DNA of 64,000 nt from CBDIDH01 sp965277595 (GTDB taxonomy: Bacteria; Planctomycetota; Planctomycetia; Isosphaerales; Isosphaeraceae). Below, in pieces: positions 43,841-52,043 of this stretch; position 1 is the first letter of the stretch; each line of letters opens with the position of its first letter. The notes below the pieces were generated by a model, which was not told the DNA's origin, did no database searches, and worked only from the letters and a program-made list of their open reading frames with translations. The position numbers and the translations under genes were made by a program. Location: assembly GCA_965277595.1 (NCBI GenBank), contig CBDIDH010000002.1:496001-560000 (forward strand). The letters are read 5' to 3'.

Positions 43841-46198
43841 TCAACCGTCCGGCTTCGCGAGGGTCGGCACCTTGAAGTCCGAGGCGAAGGTCAACGACGT
43901 TCGACCTCCTTTCGCCGCTCGGATCGTGCCCGAGAGGTTGCGGAGGGCGAGCGGGTCGCCTTTGCGAGTGTGGAAAGTGTAGACGAGCGAGTCGGACCAG
44001 TCATAATCGTAAATCTTGATCGTCACCGGGTCGCCCAGCTTCCAGCGCACGGGGCGCGGAAAGGTGTAGTCCCAGATTGGCCTGTGCGTGTTGCGAACAA
44101 CCGGCGAGGGGCCATACGTCAGGCCGCCGACCTCGACCACGACCCCCAGGTCGGGACCGCCGCCGCCGAGGTATTTGCCGACGTCCGGCTCAACCTGGCC
44201 GCGACGGAGCGTGACCCGATATTCGCCCGGCACGGTGACCTTGTCCCACCAGTCGAGAAAGGTCCGGGCGTCGCGGGCATACCGGCCGTCGCGGTGATCG
44301 TGCAGGTAGGCGCGGAGCCGACGCGCGGTCTCGGCGACGTCGTCGGGATGGGCGACCAGTTGGTCATACGCCTGGCGATACGAGGCGGTGTCCCAGTCGC
44401 GCAGGATGCGGTCCTTCGCCTCGGTCGCCTCGCTGATGAACCGGCCGCCGGTTTGGTGACCGCGGAGATAGTCTTGATAGCGCTCGATCCGGGTGGCGAA
44501 GTTCGACGGATATTGCTTTGAGTAAAGCCGGGCACGCTCGATGTCGCGTTCATCGACGGCCCGAACGTAGCCTTTGAGCCGACGCTCAACCACGGGCCGC
44601 CAGTCGCTTTCACGATGTTCGGCGAGGAACTGCTGGGCGCGGTCGATCAGGTCGCGCGGATCGGCGTTGGGCAAGCCCTCCGCGCGTTCGAGGTCGTCAA
44701 CAACCTGCCGATCGCGGGCCGACCTCCGCGCATCGGCCTGACCCTTGAGCGTTTCGAGCAGGGCAAGAGCGTCGGCCCGGTGGGGCGACTCGGGAAAGGC
44801 CCTTAAAAAGGCGCGCACGCTGGCGAGCGGTGGTTCGGGGTCGTCGACCGCGGCGAGTGCCTCGGCGCGTGTCGCTTTCCAGAGCGTGTCATGGCGGGCG
44901 AGTTCCTGGGCGTCCTCGACGCGTCGGATCTCGGGAGCGAGTTGGGGGGCCTGATCCTTGAGCGCGGCGAGGCGGTCGTGAAGGTCGGCCGAGGCCGTGC
45001 CGTTGGCGACCTGAACCCCGGCCGCCTTGACCGACCAGGCGTCGCGGTGCGATCGGGCGAGGCGTGACCGGCCGGGCCAGAAGACCGGAAGCGTCGGGTG
45101 CCAGGTGAGCAGGTCGCCCCAGCGGCGGGCGACCGCCGGCGCGGCGTTGTCGCGCTCAAAGGCCAGGGCGCGCTCGAATCCCCAGGCATCGTAACCGGCT
45201 GTCGCGGCCACGATCAGCGCCGCGGCGGCGAGACCGCGAAGCACAACGCGTCGATGCCGACGGCGCCGAAGGTCATCGAACCGGGCCTTGAACCGCGAGG
45301 CGATCGCCGAACGTGGATAGCGCTTTTCGTAGGCGGCGACGCAACGGCCGAGCCGGGGCAGGTCATTGGGAGCGAGGTCCCAGAGCCATTCCAGTTGCTC
45401 CTCGTCGCCCGCTTCAAGTTGATCGGCGAGCCAGCAGAGCGGCCCTTCGAGACCGAACGGATGCAGCTCGGCCGGGGGCCGACCGTCGCGCGAGCCGGGT
45501 CCGTACGAACTCACGGCGAAGATCGCGCTTCGCGGCGCGTGGCGGGCGAGCGCGTGCTGGGTCATTCCGTAATGGGCTTCCACGAACCGCTCGACCCCCT
45601 CGCCCGAAGGGTCGACCAGCGCCTCGGCCTCGGCTTCGGAACGCTTTCGGGCCGCCTCAATGATCCGGTCGAACTTGGTCAGGAGCAAGGCAACGGGACG
45701 CCCCGCCGTGCCGTCGGCCGATCGGCCGATGTAGCGTTCGAGAAGGTCCTCGACCTCCTGTTGCCGACGCCGACGGTCGGCCGGGGCGGTTGAGCCTTCG
45801 GGGTCGAGGCAGAGGAGCACGGCGTCACAATCAGCGAAGAACGCCTGGATCGGCTCGGACGTGCCGAGCGTGACGTGTTCGCCCTGATAATCCTTGACGA
45901 TCAGGTCAAACCGGGCCGGGCCGTGATAAAGCCGAAGCCTTAGCTCCGTCTCGGCGAGCGTACCGGCGGGGGGTTCGCCCGATTCAATCTGGGCGATACG
46001 TTCCGCCAGGTACTCGGCGCTCGCGGGATCGCCCGCCGCCAGACGGACGCCCGGCACGAGACCGGCCGACGCCTGTCGATAAGCGATTGCCAGCAGCGTC
46101 GTCTTGCCGACGTCGCGGTGCCCAAAGAGCGCGATCCGACGAGCGCCGGTGAGGCGTTCTTCAAGGTCGTCGAGATGGTTGCCGCGGGTCCTGGACAT
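43841..46198 (-). CDS. Membrane-anchored multidomain GTPase with C2-like tail
   Basis: A 785-aa protein. The GTPase domain spans residues 18-235. The P-loop is GHRDVGKTT (26-34), the G3 motif is DYQG (103-106), the G4 motif is TKFD (174-177) and a G5-like AVSS is at 228-231. After a helical segment there is one transmembrane helix at about 318-336, preceded by RRRRHRR, so the GTPase is cytosolic. Residues 345-650 are long alpha-helical, TPR-like. Residues about 655-775 are beta-rich with PDLGVVVEVGG, HRPIWDYTF and VTIKIYDYDWSD, resembling a C2 domain that binds lipids or calcium. The G4 motif (TKxD) makes GTP likely. It is the middle gene of the operon. Confidence 0.8.
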   Translation of the reverse strand: MSRTRGNHLDDLEERLTGARRIALFGHRDVGKTTLLAIAYRQASAGLVPGVRLAAGDPASAEYLAERIAQIESGEPPAGTLAETELRLRLYHGPARFDLIVKDYQGEHVTLGTSEPIQAFFADCDAVLLCLDPEGSTAPADRRRRQQEVEDLLERYIGRSADGTAGRPVALLLTKFDRIIEAARKRSEAEAEALVDPSGEGVERFVEAHYGMTQHALARHAPRSAIFAVSSYGPGSRDGRPPAELHPFGLEGPLCWLADQLEAGDEEQLEWLWDLAPNDLPRLGRCVAAYEKRYPRSAIASRFKARFDDLRRRRHRRVVLRGLAAAALIVAATAGYDAWGFERALAFERDNAAPAVARRWGDLLTWHPTLPVFWPGRSRLARSHRDAWSVKAAGVQVANGTASADLHDRLAALKDQAPQLAPEIRRVEDAQELARHDTLWKATRAEALAAVDDPEPPLASVRAFLRAFPESPHRADALALLETLKGQADARRSARDRQVVDDLERAEGLPNADPRDLIDRAQQFLAEHRESDWRPVVERRLKGYVRAVDERDIERARLYSKQYPSNFATRIERYQDYLRGHQTGGRFISEATEAKDRILRDWDTASYRQAYDQLVAHPDDVAETARRLRAYLHDHRDGRYARDARTFLDWWDKVTVPGEYRVTLRRGQVEPDVGKYLGGGGPDLGVVVEVGGLTYGPSPVVRNTHRPIWDYTFPRPVRWKLGDPVTIKIYDYDWSDSLVYTFHTRKGDPLALRNLSGTIRAAKGGRTSLTFASDFKVPTLAKPDG

Positions 46199-46220
46199 CG
46201 CGTAAAACTCGACCGGCCGT

Positions 46221-47231
46221 TCAGGATTTGGAGACCAGGCCCGGACCGTTCACAGTCCGTGCCTTTGACCGCCTTCGGAAGATCCAGGTCAAGGGACGGA
46301 CGAGCCAGGCGACCGGCAGGCCGAGGATCACCATCGTCGCGAGCACGACAACCAGGCCGGATAATCCCATGCCCACATGCCGGGCCGTCGCCGAGTCCAG
46401 GCCGTAACGACCGAGAGCCTCACCGATCGAGGCTTCGATGCCGCGCGAGGCGCCCGAGGTCACCGCCCCGGCGAGTTGAATCCCCGCCCGGGAAAACTCA
46501 CGCGTGGCGTACTCGGTCGCTCGACCGGCGTAATCGACGAAACGGTCGGGATTGGCGAGAAAGGCGGCGAGCACGCCCGCGGCGATCAGCTTTTTCTTGT
46601 GCGGAAGGACTTCCTTTTTGAAGAAGGACCAGCCCCCTCGACCTGTCTTCCGAAGAACGCCGAGGCTGCCGGGGCCTTCCTTGACGATAACCTCGGCCAC
46701 GTCGTCGCCATAGACGCGGACGGCGGTCAAGCCTTCGGTTCCCAGGGCCTTGATCATCTCTTCGGACTGACCCGGGTAGCGTCGCGCGAGCCGCTGCGCG
46801 GTCTCTCCCATCTCGACGGCGAGGCGTTTTTCGGCCGGCTTGAGCGCGGAGAAGACCCGAACGGCCTCGGGATCGTGCGGCAAGAGCCGGGCGAACCGAC
46901 GTTGCAAAAGCCCTTCGCCCGCGGTTTCGACCTTCCGGCTGGCCCGGGCGAGGTCTTCCGAGCGTTTGGCCAGGGCTTCAAGACCTTCGTCGGCCTCGTG
47001 AGTAAAGAGCCGACCGGCGCCGCGAAGGGTCGCCTTGGCCTCGCCGCCGGCGCCTCGGACCGCGCTTCGGCCGCCGACTTCGGCCTCGCGGACAACCTCG
47101 CGAACGACGTCGTCAAGCCACGAGAGCTTGCCCGCGAAGGTTGGATTTGGCGCGAACAGAGTCAGACCAAGAACGGCCAGAACCGCGCCGACAGTGGGTT
47201 GAGATTGGGCGAAGGTTAATCGGTCAAGCAT
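46221..47231 (-). CDS. Small membrane protein, first gene of the GTPase operon
   Basis: A 336-aa protein. A signal or membrane segment covers residues 14-34 (VGAVLAVLGLTLFAP). The middle is charged and helical, with VVREVVREAEVGGRSAVRG and RSEDLARASRKVETAGE. Two hydrophobic stretches follow, KKLIAAGVLAAFLANP (about 215-230) and GMGLSGLVVVLATMVILGLP (about 285-310). A basic tail follows. AGGAGG lies 9 bp before ATG 47231. I do not recognise a family. It is joined to the GTPase by a 22-bp gap, so it is likely part of the same machine, for instance as membrane pore or scaffold (inference). Confidence 0.65.
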   Translation of the reverse strand: MLDRLTFAQSQPTVGAVLAVLGLTLFAPNPTFAGKLSWLDDVVREVVREAEVGGRSAVRGAGGEAKATLRGAGRLFTHEADEGLEALAKRSEDLARASRKVETAGEGLLQRRFARLLPHDPEAVRVFSALKPAEKRLAVEMGETAQRLARRYPGQSEEMIKALGTEGLTAVRVYGDDVAEVIVKEGPGSLGVLRKTGRGGWSFFKKEVLPHKKKLIAAGVLAAFLANPDRFVDYAGRATEYATREFSRAGIQLAGAVTSGASRGIEASIGEALGRYGLDSATARHVGMGLSGLVVVLATMVILGLPVAWLVRPLTWIFRRRSKARTVNGPGLVSKS

Positions 47232-47671
47232 TGTTAAGAGTCCTCCTGATCCCGGCCAGAAATTCCGCTTTGGAGAGAGGATCAGCAAAACGGGGTGTGC
47301 CGGGATCGAGCCTTCGTCACAATGTCTTCGTCGGCGCGGGCTGTGTATTGGGTCCAGGCGTTCCGCCGCAAGAACCGGGATGGAATGGAGAGCCTTGCGA
47401 GAACACGCGGAGGGATTGGTCAGTCTCTATTACGTCGGAATGGGCCGCCTGAGTTCATCCTCTTCCAAAAAGATACCCGTTTTCCACGCCTGCTCCCATT
47501 CGAGAATCGTGATTTTTGCTGGAACCTCGCAATTCTCTCGCGAGGCGCCCGGAGCTCTGATACGATCGCCAGAATGGGGGTCGGGACGAGCGCAAAATCT
47601 TCTTGACGACCTCGCAATGCTCGACACAGCCTGGGTTTCGGTCGATCCGATGAATGGAAGGAATTCCCCCC
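47232..47671. other. Intergenic region upstream of the GTPase operon
   Basis: 440 bp between divergent transcription units, the GTPase operon (minus) and the NTF2-like gene (plus). It should hold both promoters. I see no ORF with support and no repeat of the two heptamer families. Confidence 0.5.
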
Positions 47672-48145
47672 ATGTTGAAGCGACTCGCGACGGCGACGGC
47701 CGCCGGTTTGGTCCTGATTCTCCTGATCGGTGCCGACGGACCCGAGGACGAGGCCCGGCATCTCGCCGTGAAACTGACGACGGCCGGCGCCGCGATGTTT
47801 GACGCGAGGGACGTCAAGGGCCTCGTGCAAACCTACAACGAGGATGCCAGGATCGAGGTCATCAGCCGCGACAAGGATAACGGCGGCCTGAAGACCGATA
47901 CAAAGGTCGGCCGTGTCGAGATCGAGGCCCTTTACCAGGATCTCTTCAAGCCCGACCAGACAATCCACGCCCGAAACAACGTGGATTACGCCCGTTATGT
48001 CGGCCATGACCTGCTGGCGATTGGCGGCACGTTCATTTCCGACACCGAGGCCGAGACCCCCTTGAAGCTCCCCTTCATTCAGGTCCGCTCGAAGTCGGGT
48101 GGCGAGTGGCGGATCGTCAGCCTTCAGGTTTTCTTCGCGCCTTGA
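47672..48145 (+). CDS. Secreted NTF2/SnoaL-like protein
   Basis: A 157-aa protein. The N-terminus MLKRLATATAAGLVLILLIG is a signal peptide. The rest has the pattern of the NTF2-like alpha+beta fold: an initial helix with GAAMFDARDVKGLVQTYNED, the strand-rich middle and the end RSKSGGEWRIVSLQVFF. This is common in small periplasmic proteins that bind ligands or form homodimers; the function is unknown. ATG 47672 is preceded by GAAGGAAT. It is the divergent neighbour of the GTPase operon. Confidence 0.7.
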   Translation: MLKRLATATAAGLVLILLIGADGPEDEARHLAVKLTTAGAAMFDARDVKGLVQTYNEDARIEVISRDKDNGGLKTDTKVGRVEIEALYQDLFKPDQTIHARNNVDYARYVGHDLLAIGGTFISDTEAETPLKLPFIQVRSKSGGEWRIVSLQVFFAP

Positions 48146-48371
48146 AAGGATCAGGGAATCGCGCTTCGAGCAACCTGATCATGGCCGGGGACCGGCACGA
48201 TCCCCGGTCCGCGTTCGACTCGCTTTCCGCCATACCTGGCCCACGCGATTCCGGTCTGATGATTCCATGCAACCCCCTGGGAGTTGACCCCAGGGCGGGG
48301 CTAGGTTCCGTTAGGGGAGTCCCGAGGCCGGGTCTCGGATCGAAGGGGTTGAACAAGGTAAGGTGAAGGCG

Positions 48372-48869
48372 ATGACTGATGAGTCGCAAGGGCCGTCAAG
48401 CCAGGTCATTCCGGTCCGGGGCTGGAAGATCCGGTTCGATTCGCCTCCCGAGATCGGGGCCATGAGCCGGTCCGATCAGGGGGATATCCTGACCCTCTTC
48501 CGGGCCTGGGACGACGCCCCCAGGAAAGATCGTCGCGAAAGTGAACGATACACCCCAGCGCGGACCCAGGCGTGGGTCGGCTGGTGGAAAGGGGCCCGGT
48601 TTCTCGTCAGCCAGGCGCAGTTAATTAACCTGAGCAACGGCGGCGCTCTGGTCCACATGACCAACCGGCCGCCGACCTCGCAACCGATCTGGATCTGCCT
48701 CGGCGCGCCTCATCCGGTCGATTATGTTCAGTGTCGCGTTCTTGACGCCGCGCTCAAGCCCGCGGGCGACTTCCACGCCCGGGTTGAGTTCCACGCCCCC
48801 TGTTCGCCCCGCTTCTTCCTCGCCGCGGGGCACCAGGTTGACGAGCCCCAACGCGAGATCGGGGCCTGA
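48372..48869 (+). CDS. PilZ-like domain protein, second paralogue
   Basis: A 165-aa cytosolic protein. It shares with the protein at 7129-7572 the arrangement basic RRESERY (about residue 55), AWVGWWKG (about 67) and INLSNGGALV (about 85), the PilZ signatures for cyclic di-GMP binding. An N-terminal extension of about 50 residues (IRFDSPPEIGAMSR) is not in the other copy. The C-terminal part (CRVLDAALKPAGDFHARVEF) closes the beta-barrel. The ATG 48372 is used; a GTG nine bases upstream is in frame. It points to c-di-GMP signalling; partners are unknown. Confidence 0.65.
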   Translation: MTDESQGPSSQVIPVRGWKIRFDSPPEIGAMSRSDQGDILTLFRAWDDAPRKDRRESERYTPARTQAWVGWWKGARFLVSQAQLINLSNGGALVHMTNRPPTSQPIWICLGAPHPVDYVQCRVLDAALKPAGDFHARVEFHAPCSPRFFLAAGHQVDEPQREIGA

Positions 48870-48875
48870 CTTCGG

Positions 48876-49715
48876 TCAAGAAGGTGTTGCCACGCCGGCC
48901 GGCACGTCGTCGAGCGCCCGGGCAAGCTCGGCGATGAACCGGCCAACGTCGTCGATGACCTCGCTTGCCGGAGCCTTTCCGGCCTCGGCGAGTCGCCGCA
49001 CCAGAGCGCTGCCGACGATCAGGCCATCGGCCACGGGGGCGAGTGCCCGGACGTGATCCGGCGAGCTGATCCCAAAGCCAATGCAGATCGGCAATTCGGT
49101 CTGCGCCCGGAGCCATCCCACGTTTTCGGCGAGGTCGGTCGGCAGGGCCTTGCGCTCACCCGTGATTCCGGCCACCGAGACGTAGTAGAGAAATCCGGTC
49201 GTCGTCGCGGCGATCTTCAAGGCCCGGTCGCGCGGGGTTGTCGGCGTGACAAGCTGGATCAGCTTTAATCCCGCGTCGGTCGCCTTCTTGAGCAATCCGG
49301 CCGACTCTTCAACAGGCAGGTCGGGCACGATCAGTCCATCGACTCCCGCCCGCGCGGCCTCGTTCAGATAGGCATCGACGCCGGTTCGATGAATGATCGC
49401 ATAAGAGACCATCGTCACGATCGGGGCCTCGGCCGTCGCCGGTTTGTCGCGAAGGCCCTTCAAGGTGGCGAAGATCCGATCGATTCGAACCCCGTTCATC
49501 AGGGCTCGATGATAACTCGCGGAGATCACCGGGCCGTCGGCGATCGGGTCGGAATAGGGAATGCCGACCTCGACCAGATGCGCACCACGTTTGAGAACCT
49601 CGGTGATCAGCGATGCCGTGGTGGACAGGTCGGGATCACCCGCGGTGAGGAAGGGCATCAGGGCGCGTCGGCCCTCCGCGCGGAGTCGGCCAAAGAGGGC
49701 GTCGATTCGGTTCAT
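48876..49715 (-). CDS. trpA: Tryptophan synthase alpha chain
   Basis: A 279-aa TIM-barrel enzyme that splits indole-3-glycerol phosphate to indole and glyceraldehyde 3-phosphate. The catalytic Glu lies in LVEVGIPYSDP and the Asp in VDGLIVPDLP; the phosphate site includes GFGISSPDHV and DGLIVGSALV. It lies 92 bp after trpB on the same strand, and the two form the usual TrpA2B2 complex with indole channelling. No other trp genes are visible in the window. Confidence 0.95.
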   Translation of the reverse strand: MNRIDALFGRLRAEGRRALMPFLTAGDPDLSTTASLITEVLKRGAHLVEVGIPYSDPIADGPVISASYHRALMNGVRIDRIFATLKGLRDKPATAEAPIVTMVSYAIIHRTGVDAYLNEAARAGVDGLIVPDLPVEESAGLLKKATDAGLKLIQLVTPTTPRDRALKIAATTTGFLYYVSVAGITGERKALPTDLAENVGWLRAQTELPICIGFGISSPDHVRALAPVADGLIVGSALVRRLAEAGKAPASEVIDDVGRFIAELARALDDVPAGVATPS

Positions 49716-49807
49716 GAGGTCACGCGAGTAGGAATGCGATCCATATTCTGGAATTGTGAACGATGCCCACCTGACGCAAGTGGATAAAGCCGCGAAAACC
49801 CCGCCAT

Positions 49808-51052
49808 TTACATCGGCTCACCACGCAAACGGGCGACCTCATACGCATCCTTGTCACCGCGGCCCGAGAGGCAGACGACCAGGGTCTTGCCCGAGCCGAG
49901 CCGGGGCGCTTCTTTGAGTGCCTGGGCGAGGGCGTGGCTCGATTCGAGCGCGGGAAGAATGCCTTCAAGGCGAGCGGTCGTGTGATAGGCGTCGAGGGCC
50001 TCGGCGTCGGTCACGCTCTCGTAGCGGACGCGACCGGTGTCTTTCCAGTAACTATGTTCGGGGCCGACGCCCGGGTAATCGAGACCGGCCGAGATCGAGT
50101 GAACGTCCTGGGTCTGGCCGTCGTCGTCCTGAAGAACGTAGCTGAGGCTGCCGTGAAGCACACCGGGCTTACCTTGAGAAAGGCTTGCCGCGTGTTCGCC
50201 CGCCGAACGGCCCCGGCCACCCGCCTCGGCGCCGATGAGTGCGACGGAGGTATCGGCGATGAACGGGTAAAAGATCCCCGCCGCGTTCGAGCCGCCGCCG
50301 ACGCAGGCGACGACGGCGTCGGGGAGCTTGCCGAGCTTTTCCAAGGTTTGCACGCGGGTTTCCTTGCCGATCACCGCCTGAAAGTCGCGGACGATCATCG
50401 GGAAGGGATGGGGGCCGACGACGCTGCCGATCGTGTAATGCGTCCCCTGCGACGATCCCATCCAGTCGCGCATCGCCTCGTTCGTGGCGTCGCGAAGGGT
50501 CCGCGAACCGGTCGTCACGGGAACAACCTTGGCGCCGAGGGTCCGCATGTTGAAGACGTTGAGCTTCTGACGGCGGATGTCTTCCTCGCCCATGTAAACC
50601 GTGCATTCCAGTCCAAAAAGAGCGCAGGCGGTTGCCGTGGCGACGCCGTGCTGCCCCGCGCCGGTCTCGGCGATGACCCGGGTTTTTCCCATCCTCTGCG
50701 CGAGCAAGACCTGGCCCAGCGCGTTGTTGATCTTGTGGGCGCCGGTGTGGTTCAGGTCTTCGCGTTTCAGATAGATCGCGGCGCCGCCGGCAGATGCGGT
50801 GAGGCGTTCGGCGAGAAAGAGGGGCGAGGGGCGGCCGACGTAATCCTTGAGGTAGCCGTCAAGCCGGGCCTGAAAGGTCGGGTCGGTCTTGACCTCCTCA
50901 TAGGCGGCGGAAAGCTGGTTGAGCGCCTCCATCAAGGTCTCGGGAACGAACCGGCCGCCAAAGGCCCCGAACCGGCCAAGGGCGTCGGGGTAATTCCTGG
51001 GGCCGGTTTCCGCGTCGGCGTCAGCGGGCGCAGGTCGAGTTGTGGCAGACAT
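49808..51052 (-). CDS. trpB: Tryptophan synthase beta chain
   Basis: A 414-aa PLP enzyme joining indole and L-serine to tryptophan. The Schiff-base lysine is in KREDLNHTGAHKINNAL near residue 104, the PLP-phosphate loop is CVGGGSNAAGIF, and the N-terminal signature is FGGRFVPETLM. The start is ATG 51052; an in-frame TTG six bases upstream is unlikely. Order and strand fit a trpBA operon. Confidence 0.96.
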   Translation of the reverse strand: MSATTRPAPADADAETGPRNYPDALGRFGAFGGRFVPETLMEALNQLSAAYEEVKTDPTFQARLDGYLKDYVGRPSPLFLAERLTASAGGAAIYLKREDLNHTGAHKINNALGQVLLAQRMGKTRVIAETGAGQHGVATATACALFGLECTVYMGEEDIRRQKLNVFNMRTLGAKVVPVTTGSRTLRDATNEAMRDWMGSSQGTHYTIGSVVGPHPFPMIVRDFQAVIGKETRVQTLEKLGKLPDAVVACVGGGSNAAGIFYPFIADTSVALIGAEAGGRGRSAGEHAASLSQGKPGVLHGSLSYVLQDDDGQTQDVHSISAGLDYPGVGPEHSYWKDTGRVRYESVTDAEALDAYHTTARLEGILPALESSHALAQALKEAPRLGSGKTLVVCLSGRGDKDAYEVARLRGEPM

Positions 51053-51156
51053 CGGCAAACGATCCTTGATCTTGGCTCACGACCCGCGAGGCCGGAGGCG
51101 GTGGACGAACGACCCACGATTGTCACGGCCGGAGATCGGTCCGGTCAAGGGGACTG

Positions 51157-51288
51157 CGGCGCCGATCAGGAGAATTGGAAAGTCCCGATGCCCGATGACC
51201 AATGTCCGAAAAATTCCGAATTTTTGGTTATCGGTCATCGGTCATTGGTCATTGAAAACACGGATTTTGCAATCCTCTTGCGGCGCCG
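51157..51288. mobile_element. MITE-like palindromic element (family A, copy 8)
   Basis: The left end is CGGCGCCGATCAGGAGAATT then GGAAAGTCCC; the right end is GGATTTTGCAATCCTCTTGC then GGCGCCG, its diverged inverse. Inside, GATGCCCGATGACCAATG on the left faces GGTTATCGGTCATCGGTCAT and TGGTCATT on the right around AAAAATTCCGAATTTTT. No coding capacity. It separates trpB from the aldolase gene. Confidence 0.7.
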
Positions 51289-51338
51289 ATCTCAGTTCCA
51301 GGGCCGATCAAAACGCTCGGTCCGTCGAAAGGAACGAG

Positions 51339-52001
51339 TCACGAAGCGCGGTACGACGTTGCCCGGAAATCCTTGACCACCGAGGCAAACTGCGCGGCGA
51401 GGTTGCGAAGGCGATCGAAGTCATTGGCCGCGACGGCTTTCGGATCAACGAGCGAACTCCCGACGCCCAGGCAACACGCTCCTGCGGCGAGAAAAGCCGG
51501 GGCGGTTGCGAGGTCGACGCCGCCGGTCGGCATCAGGCGGATCTGAGGAAGCGGGCCGCGAATCGCCTTGAAATAGCCGGGGCCGCCAATCTCGGCAGGG
51601 AAGACCTTCACGATATCGGCGCCCGATTCCCAGGCGGTCAGGATCTCGGTCGGCGTGAAGGCGCCGGGCATCACGGCCTTGTCGTACCGTCGGCAAAGGC
51701 GGATCACGTCGAGGTTGACCGTCGGCGAGACAATATACTCCGCGCCCGCGAGCAACGCGGCGCGGGCCGTTTCGGGGTCAAGAACCGTCCCGGCGCCGAG
51801 GACGATCGAATCTTCGAGCGCTTTCCGAACAGCCTTGAGCACGTCGACCGCATCGGGAACCGTGAACGTGATCTCGATCGCCAGGACGCCGCCATCGGCG
51901 AGAGCCTTGACAACCTCAACAAGCCGACTCGCCGACTCGGCTCGGACGACGGCGACGATGCCGCTCTCAATGATGCGTTTCAGGGTCGAGTCGCGGCTCA
52001 T
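51339..52001 (-). CDS. eda: KDPG/4-hydroxy-2-oxoglutarate aldolase
   Basis: A 220-aa class I aldolase. The Schiff-base lysine is in DIVKVFPAE near residue 131, the catalytic Glu in AIEITFTVPD (about 43), and the loop VLGAGTVLD (about 68) is conserved. It splits 2-keto-3-deoxy-6-phosphogluconate (or galactonate) into pyruvate and glyceraldehyde 3-phosphate, the last step of the Entner-Doudoroff pathway. It lies 42 bp after the Bax1-like gene on the same strand, which may be chance. Confidence 0.93.
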   Translation of the reverse strand: MSRDSTLKRIIESGIVAVVRAESASRLVEVVKALADGGVLAIEITFTVPDAVDVLKAVRKALEDSIVLGAGTVLDPETARAALLAGAEYIVSPTVNLDVIRLCRRYDKAVMPGAFTPTEILTAWESGADIVKVFPAEIGGPGYFKAIRGPLPQIRLMPTGGVDLATAPAFLAAGACCLGVGSSLVDPKAVAANDFDRLRNLAAQFASVVKDFRATSYRAS

Positions 52002-52043
52002 CGGTCGTTGGTTCTCATGGGTCGGAGCGGGATCACGGAGTTT

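Noticed and set aside
48187..48212. GC hairpin GGACCGG/CCGGTCC after the NTF2-like gene as a terminator
   Set aside because: A short stem without a T-tract; too weak to call.
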